Source: Pseudoalteromonas prydzensis (lineage in GTDB: Bacteria; Pseudomonadota; Gammaproteobacteria; Enterobacterales; Alteromonadaceae). From it: DNA of 64,000 nucleotides. Shown one piece after another: positions 28,778 through 36,597 of this stretch. Positions within the stretch are counted from its first letter, which is position 1. Each line of letters begins with the position of its first letter. The translations under genes and the position numbers were made by a program. Location: positions 496,001 through 560,000 of the forward strand of contig NZ_BDDT01000001.1 in assembly GCF_001661495.1 (NCBI RefSeq). The letters are read 5' to 3'. The notes beneath the pieces were generated by a model. The model was given only the letters and a program-made list of their open reading frames with translations, was not told the origin of the DNA and did no database searches.

Positions 28778-28877
28778 TAGGTTCTAGGTTCTAGGTTCTA
28801 GGTTCTAGGTTCTAGGTTCTAGGTTCTAGGTTCTAGGTTCTAGGTTCTAGGTTCTAGGTTCTAGGTTCTAGGTTCTA
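28778..28877. repeat. Tandem array of 14 perfect TAGGTTC heptamers
   Basis: Fourteen uninterrupted copies of TAGGTTC plus a trailing TA occupy 100 bp, starting two bases after the regulator stop codon. Each unit creates a CTAG step. No coding frame runs through it. It is a microsatellite likely to vary in copy number by slippage. Confidence 0.95.
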
Positions 28878-28886
28878 AAAATTTTA

Positions 28887-28969
28887 ACCACAGAGTTCAG
28901 CAAGAAGTAAATAAAAGTCCAAAAATTTTTACTCTGTGCAGCGCGAAGCGCCTCTGTGTGCTCTGTGGT
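28887..28969. repeat. Palindromic intergenic element with CCACAGAG ends
   Basis: ACCACAGAG at the left end and CTCTGTGGT at the right end pair exactly, and internal CTCTGTG copies and a GCGC-GAA-GCGC hairpin lie in between. This resembles dispersed CACAGAG-type palindromic repeats in many proteobacterial genomes. It lies directly beside the heptamer array. Confidence 0.65.
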
Positions 28970-29040
28970 GAATAAAAAGATAAGTTGTTCCTGTAAGCTC
29001 GCAGATAAATAATTCATTTTATTGTAACTTGATAAGCAAA

Positions 29041-29060
29041 GGGGCAAAACAACTTGCCCC
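29041..29060 (-). terminator. Terminator after the SDR gene
   Basis: GGGGCAA and TTGCCCC pair around a six-base loop 14 nt past the SDR stop; leftward reading ends in a short U-rich tail. Confidence 0.6.
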
Positions 29061-29073
29061 CTAATGACTAAAA

Positions 29074-29955
29074 TTATACGTCAGCACCACCTAACACCTT
29101 GTCTAGTTGCATTTCTGTCAAAACACGATCTTGGATAGGTTGTTTAGCTGCGTTTATTTCATCTACACCCCAAACTAAACCAACTGCTGTGCGTGTTGGG
29201 CGTTTACCTTTAGGCATGTCTGCTAGCGCTAAATAGGCATCTACCACCATTTGTGGATTAGGCGCTTGATCGCTCTGCATAAATTTACCGAATTCCTCGA
29301 ACATAGCAGTAGGAATGTTTGCCAATTCACCGTAGCTGTCCAGTATGTCTGTGCGTGATGGTTGTTGTCCTGATGCACTTAGACCTGTAGGGAATGGCCC
29401 TGGTTGTACGATGGCGACATCGATGCCGAATGGTGCTACTTCGTAGCGTAAACCTTGGAGGTAGCCTTCTAAAGCATGTTTTGTCGCTGCGTAAGTAGAG
29501 AAATACGGCGCTGAAATTTGGCCAACCATTGATGAGGTGTTGATGATCAGGCCAGACTTAGCTTCACGCATCGCAGGCAAAACTGCCAGAATAGTACGCA
29601 TAGCGCCATAGTAGTTGGTTTCCATCTGCTCGCGAGCTTGATCAATGCTAAATGCTTCTGTAATGCCAAGATACATTACGCCAGCATTGTTTAGTAACAC
29701 ATCAATTTTTCCCGCTTTATCTAGCACACTCGCAATGGCGGTTTTGACAGAATCGTCGTTAGTAACATCCATATCAACAACCTGAATAGAATCGCTATAC
29801 GCTTCTAATTCGGCTTTAACTGCAGCGTTTTTGCCTTCAGGGCCGCGCATAGTAGCGAACACTAGATAGCCTTTATCAGCAAAATCTTTTACTGACTTTT
29901 GACCAAATCCACTGCTGCTACCTGTGATAACGATGCTTTTTTGTGTTTCGTTCAT
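29074..29955 (-). CDS. Short-chain dehydrogenase/reductase (SDR)
   Basis: A 293-residue classical SDR: cofactor loop Thr-Gly-Ser-Ser-Ser-Gly-Phe-Gly at residues 11-18, Asn-Asn-Ala-Gly-Val near 90, catalytic Ser in Asn-Thr-Ser-Ser and Tyr-Ala-Ala-Thr-Lys near 154. It reduces or oxidises an unknown carbonyl/alcohol in the cytoplasm. AGGA lies upstream of the ATG. It is divergent from a TetR gene, and both promoters carry a matching palindrome, so repression by that TetR protein is likely. Confidence 0.9.
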   Translation of the reverse strand: MNETQKSIVITGSSSGFGQKSVKDFADKGYLVFATMRGPEGKNAAVKAELEAYSDSIQVVDMDVTNDDSVKTAIASVLDKAGKIDVLLNNAGVMYLGITEAFSIDQAREQMETNYYGAMRTILAVLPAMREAKSGLIINTSSMVGQISAPYFSTYAATKHALEGYLQGLRYEVAPFGIDVAIVQPGPFPTGLSASGQQPSRTDILDSYGELANIPTAMFEEFGKFMQSDQAPNPQMVVDAYLALADMPKGKRPTRTAVGLVWGVDEINAAKQPIQDRVLTEMQLDKVLGGADV

Positions 29956-29986
29956 TATTCTTTCCTATTTGCTTTGCCTAATTAAA

Positions 29987-29998
29987 TACCAGCCGGTA
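29987..29998. promoter_or_regulatory. TetR-type operator, copy 1
   Basis: TACCAGCCGGTA, an imperfect palindrome with TACC/GGTA arms, lies in the SDR-tetR divergent region close to the SDR start. It matches copy 2 at 30034. Confidence 0.6.
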
Positions 29999-30033
29999 CA
30001 ATAAACCGTAAAGAACAGCCTGTCAAATTAAAA

Positions 30034-30045
30034 TACCGAGTGGTA
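30034..30045. promoter_or_regulatory. TetR-type operator, copy 2
   Basis: TACCGAGTGGTA shares the TACC/GGTA arms and the flanking AAA and CAA bases of copy 1, 47 bp away. It ends four bases before the TetR start codon, so binding would block TetR expression itself (autoregulation, inferred). Confidence 0.6.
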
Positions 30046-30049
30046 CAAA

Positions 30050-30658
30050 ATGATTTCAAATACAGTTAAACCCGTTAGAGGGCGTCCAAAGACCTTAGAT
30101 CGCGATCATGTTTTAGATGTGGCAATGGATTCTTACTGGAAAGACAATATAGGTAATTTATCCCTTAATGAAATTTGCAGAAGATCGGGTGTATCTAAAC
30201 CAGGTCTTTACCGTGAATTTTCTAATGAAGATGGCTTGATGAAAGCTGTCCTGATTAGGTATCAGGAGCAAGTGTTAGAGCCTGTGCAGCAGATGCTAAA
30301 TAGTGACGTTCCATTTAGAGAGGCTCTTGATAACCTTATATCGTTTGCCACTTCAGTTAATTGTCATGATGAATCTCCCAATGGCTGTCTTTTTATAAAA
30401 ATGCGCGAATCACGAGTACATTTGGGAAAAGAAACACAAGCGCAAATAGATTTTCTTGAAAAGCAGGGATTAGTTTTTTTCAAGAAATGGGTAGAGCGTT
30501 CAAAGACTAAGGGAGAGTTTTCTGTGGACATGTCATCGGAATTTGTTGCTACTTATATTGACGCGCAGCTAAGCAATGCATCGACACAACTAGCTCGAGG
30601 TGTGGCCCCTGAAACGGTAAAAAAGATATTATTAGTCGCTTTTTCTGTGCTGGAATGA
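30050..30658 (+). CDS. TetR/AcrR-family regulator
   Basis: A 202-residue regulator with an N-terminal HTH (about 20-65: Leu-Asn-Glu-Ile-Cys-Arg-Arg-Ser-Gly-Val-Ser-Lys-Pro-Gly-Leu-Tyr) preceded by a basic arm, and a helical ligand-binding domain with Asn-Gly-Cys-Leu-Phe, as in regulators of the AcuR/YxaF-like subgroup. It is divergent from an SDR gene with two palindromes between them. The ligand is probably an electrophile or substrate of the SDR, which is inference. Confidence 0.88.
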   Translation: MISNTVKPVRGRPKTLDRDHVLDVAMDSYWKDNIGNLSLNEICRRSGVSKPGLYREFSNEDGLMKAVLIRYQEQVLEPVQQMLNSDVPFREALDNLISFATSVNCHDESPNGCLFIKMRESRVHLGKETQAQIDFLEKQGLVFFKKWVERSKTKGEFSVDMSSEFVATYIDAQLSNASTQLARGVAPETVKKILLVAFSVLE

Positions 30659-31095
30659 CTACGCCAGCTAGTTCAGTTTTAAGACATTTTTTCAACAAAG
30701 GTTGAAAAGAAAACTTTATGACTCAAATCAGCACAATAATTCGCATCAGTATGTGTATTTATTTTGGTTAGTGTCGAATTTGATATTCATAGCAAAGCTC
30801 GGTTGAACTCATAGTGCTCTAACGAAGTTCGACTGTGAGCAATACCCGGCTATCGATAATAGCTAATTAAGTAGTCAAACGTTGTTTGCTCACATATTCA
30901 AGGATATGAGCGACGCGCGTATATTGTTCCATTTAGCTTTGCTTAAAGATTTTAGGAAACTTAATGATAGTAATATCTTAGTTAACTTGTTAAAACTGTG
31001 TAAAGTATACATATGAGTGTGGTCTGAGCAGAAATATCCGCCCTTCGCGCACAATAAAATTGTTGCTGTCACAATCAAACTATGGAGTATTAAAA
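30659..31095. other. Gene-free stretch
   Basis: This 437-bp gap holds a short hairpin (TTTTCAAC/GTTGAAAA, 30689-30708) that may end the TetR transcript weakly. I see no convincing ORF or RNA gene in the rest; an antisense open frame here lacks a ribosome site and family resemblance. Confidence 0.5.
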
Positions 31096-31455
31096 ATGAA
31101 CTTGGAAGTTTTAGAATTTTTGCTAGATAACGAAAATTATATTGAAGAAATGGCAAAGGGTGTTGGTGTTGATTCAAATGCCAGTGTTGGGATAGTTAAA
31201 TTGCTTAAAGCGAATGCAGGTGACTTAAGTAATTTAAAAGGCAAACAAACATTTCATTATGAAAAAGTTATTAAACCTTTACTTGAAGGTGTTCAGTGTG
31301 AAGGTCCTATTGGAATGATAGAAGATGATGAAGGCAATTGGGATACTAGTTGTGTAAATGGAGGTATCGTTGACGATGAATCTCTTTATCAAAGTTATTT
31401 AGAAGAAGATTTTAAATGCCAAATTTGTCGCTATGATGCTGAAAATATTCGGTAA
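31096..31455 (+). CDS. Hypothetical protein, small, acidic
   Basis: About 119 residues, starting at 31096 where GGAG lies nine bases upstream; the frame is open to 31060 without a ribosome site. The protein is acidic with no signal peptide or membrane helix and ends with a Cys-Gln-Ile-Cys pair that could bind metal. I do not recognise the family. Its isolation among low-GC intergenic DNA and repeats suggests a mobile or cassette-like gene. Confidence 0.6.
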   Translation: MNLEVLEFLLDNENYIEEMAKGVGVDSNASVGIVKLLKANAGDLSNLKGKQTFHYEKVIKPLLEGVQCEGPIGMIEDDEGNWDTSCVNGGIVDDESLYQSYLEEDFKCQICRYDAENIR

Positions 31456-31650
31456 CAGCTAACAAGAACTTCAAACGGGCATTGAGGCTGTAGAATTACT
31501 CTTTTTTAAGAAAACGGCCTGTTTTATGGGTTCCAAATGCATTACCTAATGCTTTAAAAACGCTTAGAGCTAATTACAGTAGCTCGTTTTTTAAATTAAT
31601 TTGGTTGTTGGAGTTATTCTACAACCTCGTTAGATGAACGAGGAATAGAT

Positions 31651-32064
31651 TTGAATCTCAAGTATTTTATTCTTATCGCAGTAATTTTTATGCTGCCAGC
31701 GTGCACAACGGGAAAACTGTATTACAAGGACAATTCAGGCAATCGTATTTTAGGGTGCGATGTGGAATTTGTGGGTTTGCCAAGCGTGGACAAATTCGCC
31801 GTTGAATATGCATTAAGCCTTTGCGCAAAAAGTGTTATTAAAAAAGGACACAGTCTAGAAAAAGAGAAAGAGTATTTGCTAGCGATTGATACTACTATTC
31901 CTTCAGCACCTTGTGGGAAGTCGTGGGATCACGAGCTTGCTAAGAATGAGTACAAAAAAGGCAGTCTATCAAAAAAAGAATATGGTTATATTGTAGCTAA
32001 TATAGACTTGGGGCTAGCGGTCATCAACGAATGTTCGTCTTATCAGGTAGCCGGAGGTTTCTAA
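31651..32064 (+). CDS. Hypothetical lipoprotein with TTG start
   Basis: About 137 residues. The start is TTG, supported by GAGGA six to seven bases upstream and by an immediate lipoprotein signal: hydrophobic core then Leu-Pro-Ala-Cys, with Cys18. The mature part is lysine-rich with four further cysteines that could form disulfides. No family is recognised. A GGAGGTT/AACCTCC hairpin (32053-32069) covers its stop codon and may act as terminator. Confidence 0.65.
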   Translation: MNLKYFILIAVIFMLPACTTGKLYYKDNSGNRILGCDVEFVGLPSVDKFAVEYALSLCAKSVIKKGHSLEKEKEYLLAIDTTIPSAPCGKSWDHELAKNEYKKGSLSKKEYGYIVANIDLGLAVINECSSYQVAGGF

Positions 32065-32125
32065 CCTCCAGCCGCCACACCACCCATCATGTGCTTTTTA
32101 TTAAGAGACATTAAGAGACAAAGGG

Positions 32126-32424
32126 GTCACCCATTAGAAAGTTCCGGTCAAGCAGGCAGCTGTGTTTTCTTGATCTTTTGATTCAAAAAACCAAGTGTTG
32201 TTACTTTTTTACTCACTTTAAATATGACTATGCATCCAGTAATGACGTCGATTGGTGTGAATATGCACCAGTCACCCATTAGAAAGTTCCGGTCAAGCAG
32301 GCAGCTGTGTTTTCTTGATCTTTTGATTCAAAAAACCAAGTGTTGTTACTTTTTTACTCACTTTAAATATGACTATGCATCCAGTAATGACGTCGATTGG
32401 TGTGAATATGCACCAGTCACCCAT
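32126..32424. repeat. 145-bp tandem duplication
   Basis: Bases 32126-32270 are repeated at 32271-32415 with no mismatch that I can see, followed by the first nine bases of a third unit. The unit contains an imperfect hairpin (CTTG...CAAG around T- and A-runs). Just upstream is a 10-bp direct repeat, TTAAGAGACA twice. Any open frame through it is not maintained by the period (145 is not a multiple of 3), so it is unlikely to encode protein. Confidence 0.9.
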
Positions 32425-32479
32425 ATGAATTTAGGCGGTTTAATTAAGGCATCGTTGATGATTAATTAAGGCCCTTGGC

Positions 32480-32716
32480 TTTCGCCTCAGTCATCGTTTA
32501 GTGCCAATGTCAGTCCAGTTTCTGGCTGTGTTTACACACTGCGCTATAACAAATACGTGGTTTATGTTTTCACATAACCAACCCTTTATGGCTCAGACAG
32601 TGGGCATACCCAACATTTAAAAATATGAGCGGTTAACGTGCAGGCTCAATCAAATCTAATGGTTTTACCAACCCCATTACTAGCTCAACACGTTAACCTA
32701 ATTTGTTTTATAGGCG
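32480..32716 (-). ncRNA. IS110-family non-coding end, candidate bridge RNA region
   Basis: About 235 bp between the tandem repeat and the transposase stop codon has no ORF but is rich in inverted repeats: GGTTAACGTG (32631-32640) with CACGTTAACC (32689-32698), and a GGTTTATG...CATAACC stem near 32560-32580. IS110-family elements encode a structured bridge RNA in a non-coding end; the IS1111 subgroup carries it 3' of the transposase. Assignment is by position and structure only; exact RNA limits are unknown. Confidence 0.4.
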
Positions 32717-33754
32717 CTAAGCAAAAGCCTTGTGTTCATCGAATGGTACATTGTCTTTAAGCACGTGATAACACGCTCTTGCGAGTTTATGTGCAACCGT
32801 TTTAATCGCGATAACTTGGTTTGTTTTAGCCAGTTTCCGTTGATAATATTTTTTAACTGTCGGGTTATATCGAATTGCAAAATTAGCGGCCTCAGTAAAA
32901 GCCCACGCTAAGTATCGATTGCCATTTTTTTGGTTTGTAGCGCCCTTTTTCTTTCCATTGCTGTATTTTGCCCCCTTAACGCAGCGACAATACGAGGAAA
33001 AATTACCTGGACTATCAAAACGTTTAATTGTGCCTGTCTCTAACATAATGGTCAGTGCTAACGTATTCCCAATCCCATCGATACTGGTTAGGTTTATAAA
33101 TTCGGGGGAGAGTGATGTTTGCTGTAAAATAGCGCTCTCTATTGCATTGATTTGCTGTTGAGCACAGCGTATCAATGTGAGGTTGGAAATGACCGACAGT
33201 GCTGTATTTGTTGAGTTGAAATCCGAGTGTATTTGCTCAACATCAACGCCTTTTCTGATAGCGGCCATTTGCTTTATTTTGTTGCTACTGAGCTTATAAC
33301 CAAGATGACGCATGTAACAACTTTGCACTGATAATAAGTTTTTAGTGGACTGTTGAACAATGTCCATTCGTTTACGCATTAAGTCGCGAACAGCCCTGAG
33401 TTCACGAGGATAAATGTAGCCCTCAGGCAGAATATTTAGACGTAGCATTTCAGCTAACCAACACGCATCACTGTGGTCATCAGCATGCTTTAAGCCTGAA
33501 TACTGTTGAATTGCCGCGGGGTTTGCTAAGTGAAGTTTAAACCCTTCATCCATTAAAGCATCGACCAACCAATACCAATTAAAGGTTGATTCAACAACAA
33601 GTCCTTTTAAGTTGTCTTTATAAGGACTTAGAAAAGATAAAATGACAGACATGTCATTATTTAAACGCTTAGCGGTAAGTGTTTCACCGTGTTCATTAAT
33701 GATAGCAATAACACTATTATTTGAATGCAAGTCAATTCCACCATATAGTTTCAT
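32717..33754 (-). mobile_element. IS110-family element, transposase gene
   Basis: A 345-residue IS110-family transposase, apparently intact. The N-terminal RuvC-like DEDD domain has Asp8 (Gly-Ile-Asp-Leu-His), Glu55 and the Asp92/Asp93/Asp96 group (Ala-Asp-Asp-His-Ser-Asp-Ala). The C-terminal Tnp20 domain has Ile-Asp-Gly-Ile-Gly and the serine-containing Tyr-Ser-Asn-Gly-Lys-Lys-Lys-Gly segment expected to hold the nucleophile. These elements move through bridge-RNA-guided recombination. The ATG has GAGGAG upstream, which is buried in a hairpin. Element ends could not be fixed, since the family lacks simple terminal inverted repeats. Confidence 0.92.
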
Positions 33755-33758
33755 ACCA

Positions 33759-33819
33759 AGCTCCTCGGATTCAGTTTATGTTTTGGTCAACACAACTGTA
33801 TCGAAAAACTCGAGGAGCT
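33759..33819 (-). promoter_or_regulatory. Transposase leader hairpin covering its ribosome site
   Basis: AGCTCCTCG at 33759-33767 is the exact inverse of CGAGGAGCT at 33811-33819. In the transposase mRNA the downstream arm contains GAGGAG, the ribosome binding site four to ten bases before the ATG, so pairing would block translation. A TTGACC-like -35 element lies within the loop, so only transcripts starting outside would form the hairpin. The rest of 33820-34087 shows no gene. Confidence 0.6.
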
Positions 33820-34087
33820 TTCTATATGATTATCAAATCTTGTCTTCAGACATCAAAACAACCAGTAAATATCTGTAAAGCTAAAGTTTAGCTTTTTAAA
33901 TAATCTGGATGTGATTTGTCCAATAACATTGTTTAACGTCGTTTTACGGAACTTACGAGCCATAATGCCCGTTAGTTTAATTAACTGTTTACAAAAGTAG
34001 TTATTGCTGGAATTATCACGATTTAAAATAATTAGTGTGTTGCCAATTACCCGAATAGGAAGGTTGAGCCGCTAGACTATCTAAGGA

Positions 34088-34567
34088 ATGGTGTTAAATT
34101 TAATTATGATATTACCTCGAAATCGAGATTATTTTCAGATATTTTTAGCCTCTCTATCACCAATGATTTTCGTGGTACTTTTACTTGCAGAACTTGAGTT
34201 TGAATGGGTTTATTCATTATCAATTATTATTCTCTGCTACTTAGCTTCATTCATATTTTGGTTTAAAAATGGAACTAAACCAGCAGCATGGATTAGCAAA
34301 GATACACTACATATTAGAGATGGCGTATTCGGTACTGATGTTATCCATAAAGACTTACTAGAATCCATGCGTTATGAAATTGGCCATAAGCGTGCTGTCG
34401 CAGGTAGTAATGCAGAGGAAGCTGAGATGCACATATTGGTTATTAAAATGAAAGGTTTTGATGAGTGGACTTTGCCTATTAAAGATTTAATAGAACATGG
34501 GCCTGATTTAAGGCTTTATAAGTTTATAAGAGATAATTTTTATAATTTGAAGCTGGTGAAAAAGTAG
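34088..34567 (+). CDS. Small membrane protein, two helices, unknown function
   Basis: About 159 residues with two N-terminal membrane helices (roughly 17-35 and 41-58) and a cytoplasmic domain of about 95 residues. AAGGA directly abuts the ATG at 34088, so a GTG at 34091 or ATG at 34106 may be the true start. I do not recognise the family; the layout resembles small PH-like or DUF-type membrane proteins. It is an orphan gene beside the IS element. Confidence 0.6.
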   Translation: MVLNLIMILPRNRDYFQIFLASLSPMIFVVLLLAELEFEWVYSLSIIILCYLASFIFWFKNGTKPAAWISKDTLHIRDGVFGTDVIHKDLLESMRYEIGHKRAVAGSNAEEAEMHILVIKMKGFDEWTLPIKDLIEHGPDLRLYKFIRDNFYNLKLVKK

Positions 34568-34571
34568 TTTT

Positions 34572-34592
34572 AAAAGACACTTATTGTCTTTT
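34572..34592 (+). terminator. Terminator after the small membrane protein gene
   Basis: AAAAGACA/TGTCTTTT with a five-base loop, ending in a U-run just after the stop. Confidence 0.75.
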
Positions 34593-34644
34593 GCTTATGA
34601 GATTTTCTCAAACAAAAATCTACTAACAACCAATCAAAACAAAA

Positions 34645-34663
34645 GCGCGAGATAAACTCGCGC
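34645..34663 (-). terminator. Terminator after the DUF1090 gene
   Basis: GCGCGAG/CTCGCGC with a five-base loop, followed leftward by UUUUGUUUU, about 43 nt past the DUF1090 stop. Confidence 0.85.
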
Positions 34664-34705
34664 CTACAACAAGCGTCCCTAGCAACTAATATTTACAACA
34701 AATGA

Positions 34706-35128
34706 TCAGATTTGATTCGAAACCAAATCTGACAATTCACTCTCTAGGCGCTTTAATTTATTTTTCTCTTTATCAATTTTTTTCTGATACTTACGTACCT
34801 TATCTGCATCTGTGTCTCTTTTAGCTTCAGCTAAGTCAGATTCATACTCAGTAATTTCTTCTTGAACTGATTTTATTTCTTCACGTAAATCTTTTTCAAG
34901 TCCTTTATCAGTACAATGCGCTTTCGCATTTGCTAATGACTCTGTTAAGCCATTTTCTTTACGCTTATTTCCATTTTCAATAGCAATGGCAAGTTGTTTT
35001 TCTATTTCACAAAACTTCTTTTCACAGCCTTTAAAATTTTCACACTCAGATGATGCAAAAGCTGTTGATGTTAGTGAAAAAAATAGACTTGCAGCGAAAG
35101 CCGCAGTTGAAAGTAGTTTATTGTTCAT
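34706..35128 (-). CDS. DUF1090 (YqjC-like) periplasmic protein
   Basis: About 140 residues: a signal peptide ending after Ala-Phe-Ala, a short cysteine-rich segment (Cys-Glu-Asn-Phe-Lys-Gly-Cys-Glu-Lys-Lys-Phe-Cys) and a long charged coiled coil. This is the DUF1090/YqjC layout. The start at 35128 has AGG eight bases upstream; an in-frame ATG at 35134 is too close to it. It is probably the third gene of a ycgL-transglycosylase-DUF1090 operon. Function unknown, likely envelope-related. Confidence 0.82.
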   Translation of the reverse strand: MNNKLLSTAAFAASLFFSLTSTAFASSECENFKGCEKKFCEIEKQLAIAIENGNKRKENGLTESLANAKAHCTDKGLEKDLREEIKSVQEEITEYESDLAEAKRDTDADKVRKYQKKIDKEKNKLKRLESELSDLVSNQI

Positions 35129-35139
35129 AATCATTACCT

Positions 35140-36168
35140 CTATTGCGCTGGATAACCAATGCGATCAGACAAATAACCCACGCTGGTGGCAAAGTAGTAT
35201 GAGCGATTCCAATGCATTAGCGCTTTGTAATTGTCATAAGCTAAATACATTCTGCCGCCCATATCATCAGGCATTACTAATGCAGCTGTGACGTCAACAT
35301 TAGGTAAATCAGTGCCGTCCATTTTACGAAGGCCAAGTGCCTGCCAATCAGCTAATGAACGCTCTGATTTAGCCCAATACTCAAGCCACTGAGTGCGTGT
35401 TTTTGTGCCACGTTGTAATACATAGCTTTGATCAAACCCATCCGGTAATTGCACCTGACGGCCCCACGTTAGCTCGTCATTCCAACCAGCCTGTTTTAAA
35501 TAATTAGCAATCGATGCAAAGGCATCGGCTTGGGTGGTCCAAATATCTTTGCGGCCGTCTTTATCGTAATCAACCGCGTAGGCGTTAAATGAGGTAGGCA
35601 TAAATTGCGTTTGCCCCATCGCACCGGCCCACGAGCCTTTAAATTTGTCTAAGGTGATATGCCCTTCTTTGAGGATATCCAATGCGGCCCATAATTGATT
35701 TTTGTACATGGTTTCACGACGACCATCAAACGCGAGTGTAACCACTGACGCAATAACATTGTGACCACCTTGAATTTTACCAAAGTTACTTTCAAGGCCC
35801 CACAAAGCAACAATAAAACGTGCTTGTACACCAAACTCAGCAGCCACTTGTTCTAAGATTTCTTTATTTTCAGCGTATAGCTTACGCGCGCGGTCAATTT
35901 TCCATTGCGGCACACGTTTAGGTAAGTAGGTTTCGAGGGTTTCTTTTACTTCAGGCTGATTTTTATCTGCTGAAATCACTTTTTCTTTAAAGTGTGCTGT
36001 AGCAAAGGCATCTTCAATTAATTGGCTATCATAGCCTTTTTGCGCGGCTTCTTGTTTTAAGCCTGCAACATATTCGTCAAACTGTGCTTGAGTCTTGGCC
36101 AGTGCCGATGTACTAATACAGGCACTGCATAAAATTGCAGCCAATTTTGTCATTATATGTTTAGTCAC
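35140..36168 (-). CDS. Lytic murein transglycosylase, MltB-like
   Basis: A soluble periplasmic lytic transglycosylase with a signal peptide ending near Ser-Ala-Leu-Ala. The catalytic glutamate is in Trp-Gly-Leu-Glu-Ser-Asn-Phe-Gly, followed by Gly-Ala-Met-Gly-Gln-Thr-Gln-Phe-Met-Pro-Thr, the hallmark of the MltB/Slt35 group. It cleaves peptidoglycan to anhydro-muropeptides. I prefer a GTG start at 36168 because GGAG lies six bases upstream; an ATG at 36180 is open in frame but has that GGAG inside its own second codon. The gene overlaps the ycgL stop by 8 bp. Confidence 0.9.
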   Translation of the reverse strand: MTKHIMTKLAAILCSACISTSALAKTQAQFDEYVAGLKQEAAQKGYDSQLIEDAFATAHFKEKVISADKNQPEVKETLETYLPKRVPQWKIDRARKLYAENKEILEQVAAEFGVQARFIVALWGLESNFGKIQGGHNVIASVVTLAFDGRRETMYKNQLWAALDILKEGHITLDKFKGSWAGAMGQTQFMPTSFNAYAVDYDKDGRKDIWTTQADAFASIANYLKQAGWNDELTWGRQVQLPDGFDQSYVLQRGTKTRTQWLEYWAKSERSLADWQALGLRKMDGTDLPNVDVTAALVMPDDMGGRMYLAYDNYKALMHWNRSYYFATSVGYLSDRIGYPAQ

Positions 36169-36442
36169 TATCAACTCCATTTTGTTTTCTGTGCTCAGCT
36201 AATAAGTTTGTTTGTGGTGGTGGTAATTGCAAGTAAAACCCATTATCTGTTAACGCTTGCTTAACTTGATCTAAATCAGCCACGCCTAATTGCACACGCT
36301 TAGCCAAATTTATTAGCATCACATACTGTGGTTTACCAAACATTGCCATTAAAGGTTCCGGAACCTTACTAAAATCATCTCTTTTTTCTACAAAAAGGAA
36401 GGTATCCGCTTTTTTCTTACTTTTATATACCGCAGTCAGCAT
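36161..36442 (-). CDS. ycgL: YcgL-family protein
   Basis: A 93-residue protein of the YcgL family: Ala-Val-Tyr-Lys-Ser-Lys-Lys-Lys near the N-terminus, then Val-Pro-Glu-Pro-Leu-Met and Asn-Gly-Phe-Tyr-Leu-Gln-Leu-Pro-Pro-Pro. It is divergent from minC, the arrangement common in gammaproteobacteria. It overlaps the transglycosylase gene, suggesting coupling. Function not established. Confidence 0.92.
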   Translation of the reverse strand: MLTAVYKSKKKADTFLFVEKRDDFSKVPEPLMAMFGKPQYVMLINLAKRVQLGVADLDQVKQALTDNGFYLQLPPPQTNLLAEHRKQNGVDSD

Positions 36443-36597
36443 TTTGACCCTTTAAAATCTTGCTTAACAGTGCTGCACACTATAACATGAGACTTATAAT
36501 AAGTTAGAAAAATTAGATTGGAAATTTCAATTAAGGCCTTATTCAGCCTGCGTTTATCTAAAATTGATTTCTGATCATACAATTCAATAGAGCGTGT

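Noticed and set aside
28778..28877. Heptamer array as a CRISPR
   Set aside because: There are no spacers; the units are contiguous 7-mers and no cas gene is near.
30890..31177. Leftward 95-codon ORF before the orphan gene at 31096
   Set aside because: It overlaps the start of a better-supported gene, has no ribosome site and no recognisable family.
32041..32095. Group II intron fragment near the CCAGCCGCCACACCACCC stretch
   Set aside because: The stretch recalls sequences beside bacterial group II intron reverse transcriptases, but no reverse transcriptase or intron domain V was seen, so similarity is too short to claim.
32224..32469. 81-codon ORF in the 145-bp tandem repeat
   Set aside because: It exists only because the repeat is read in two frames; the period is not a multiple of three and there is no ribosome site.
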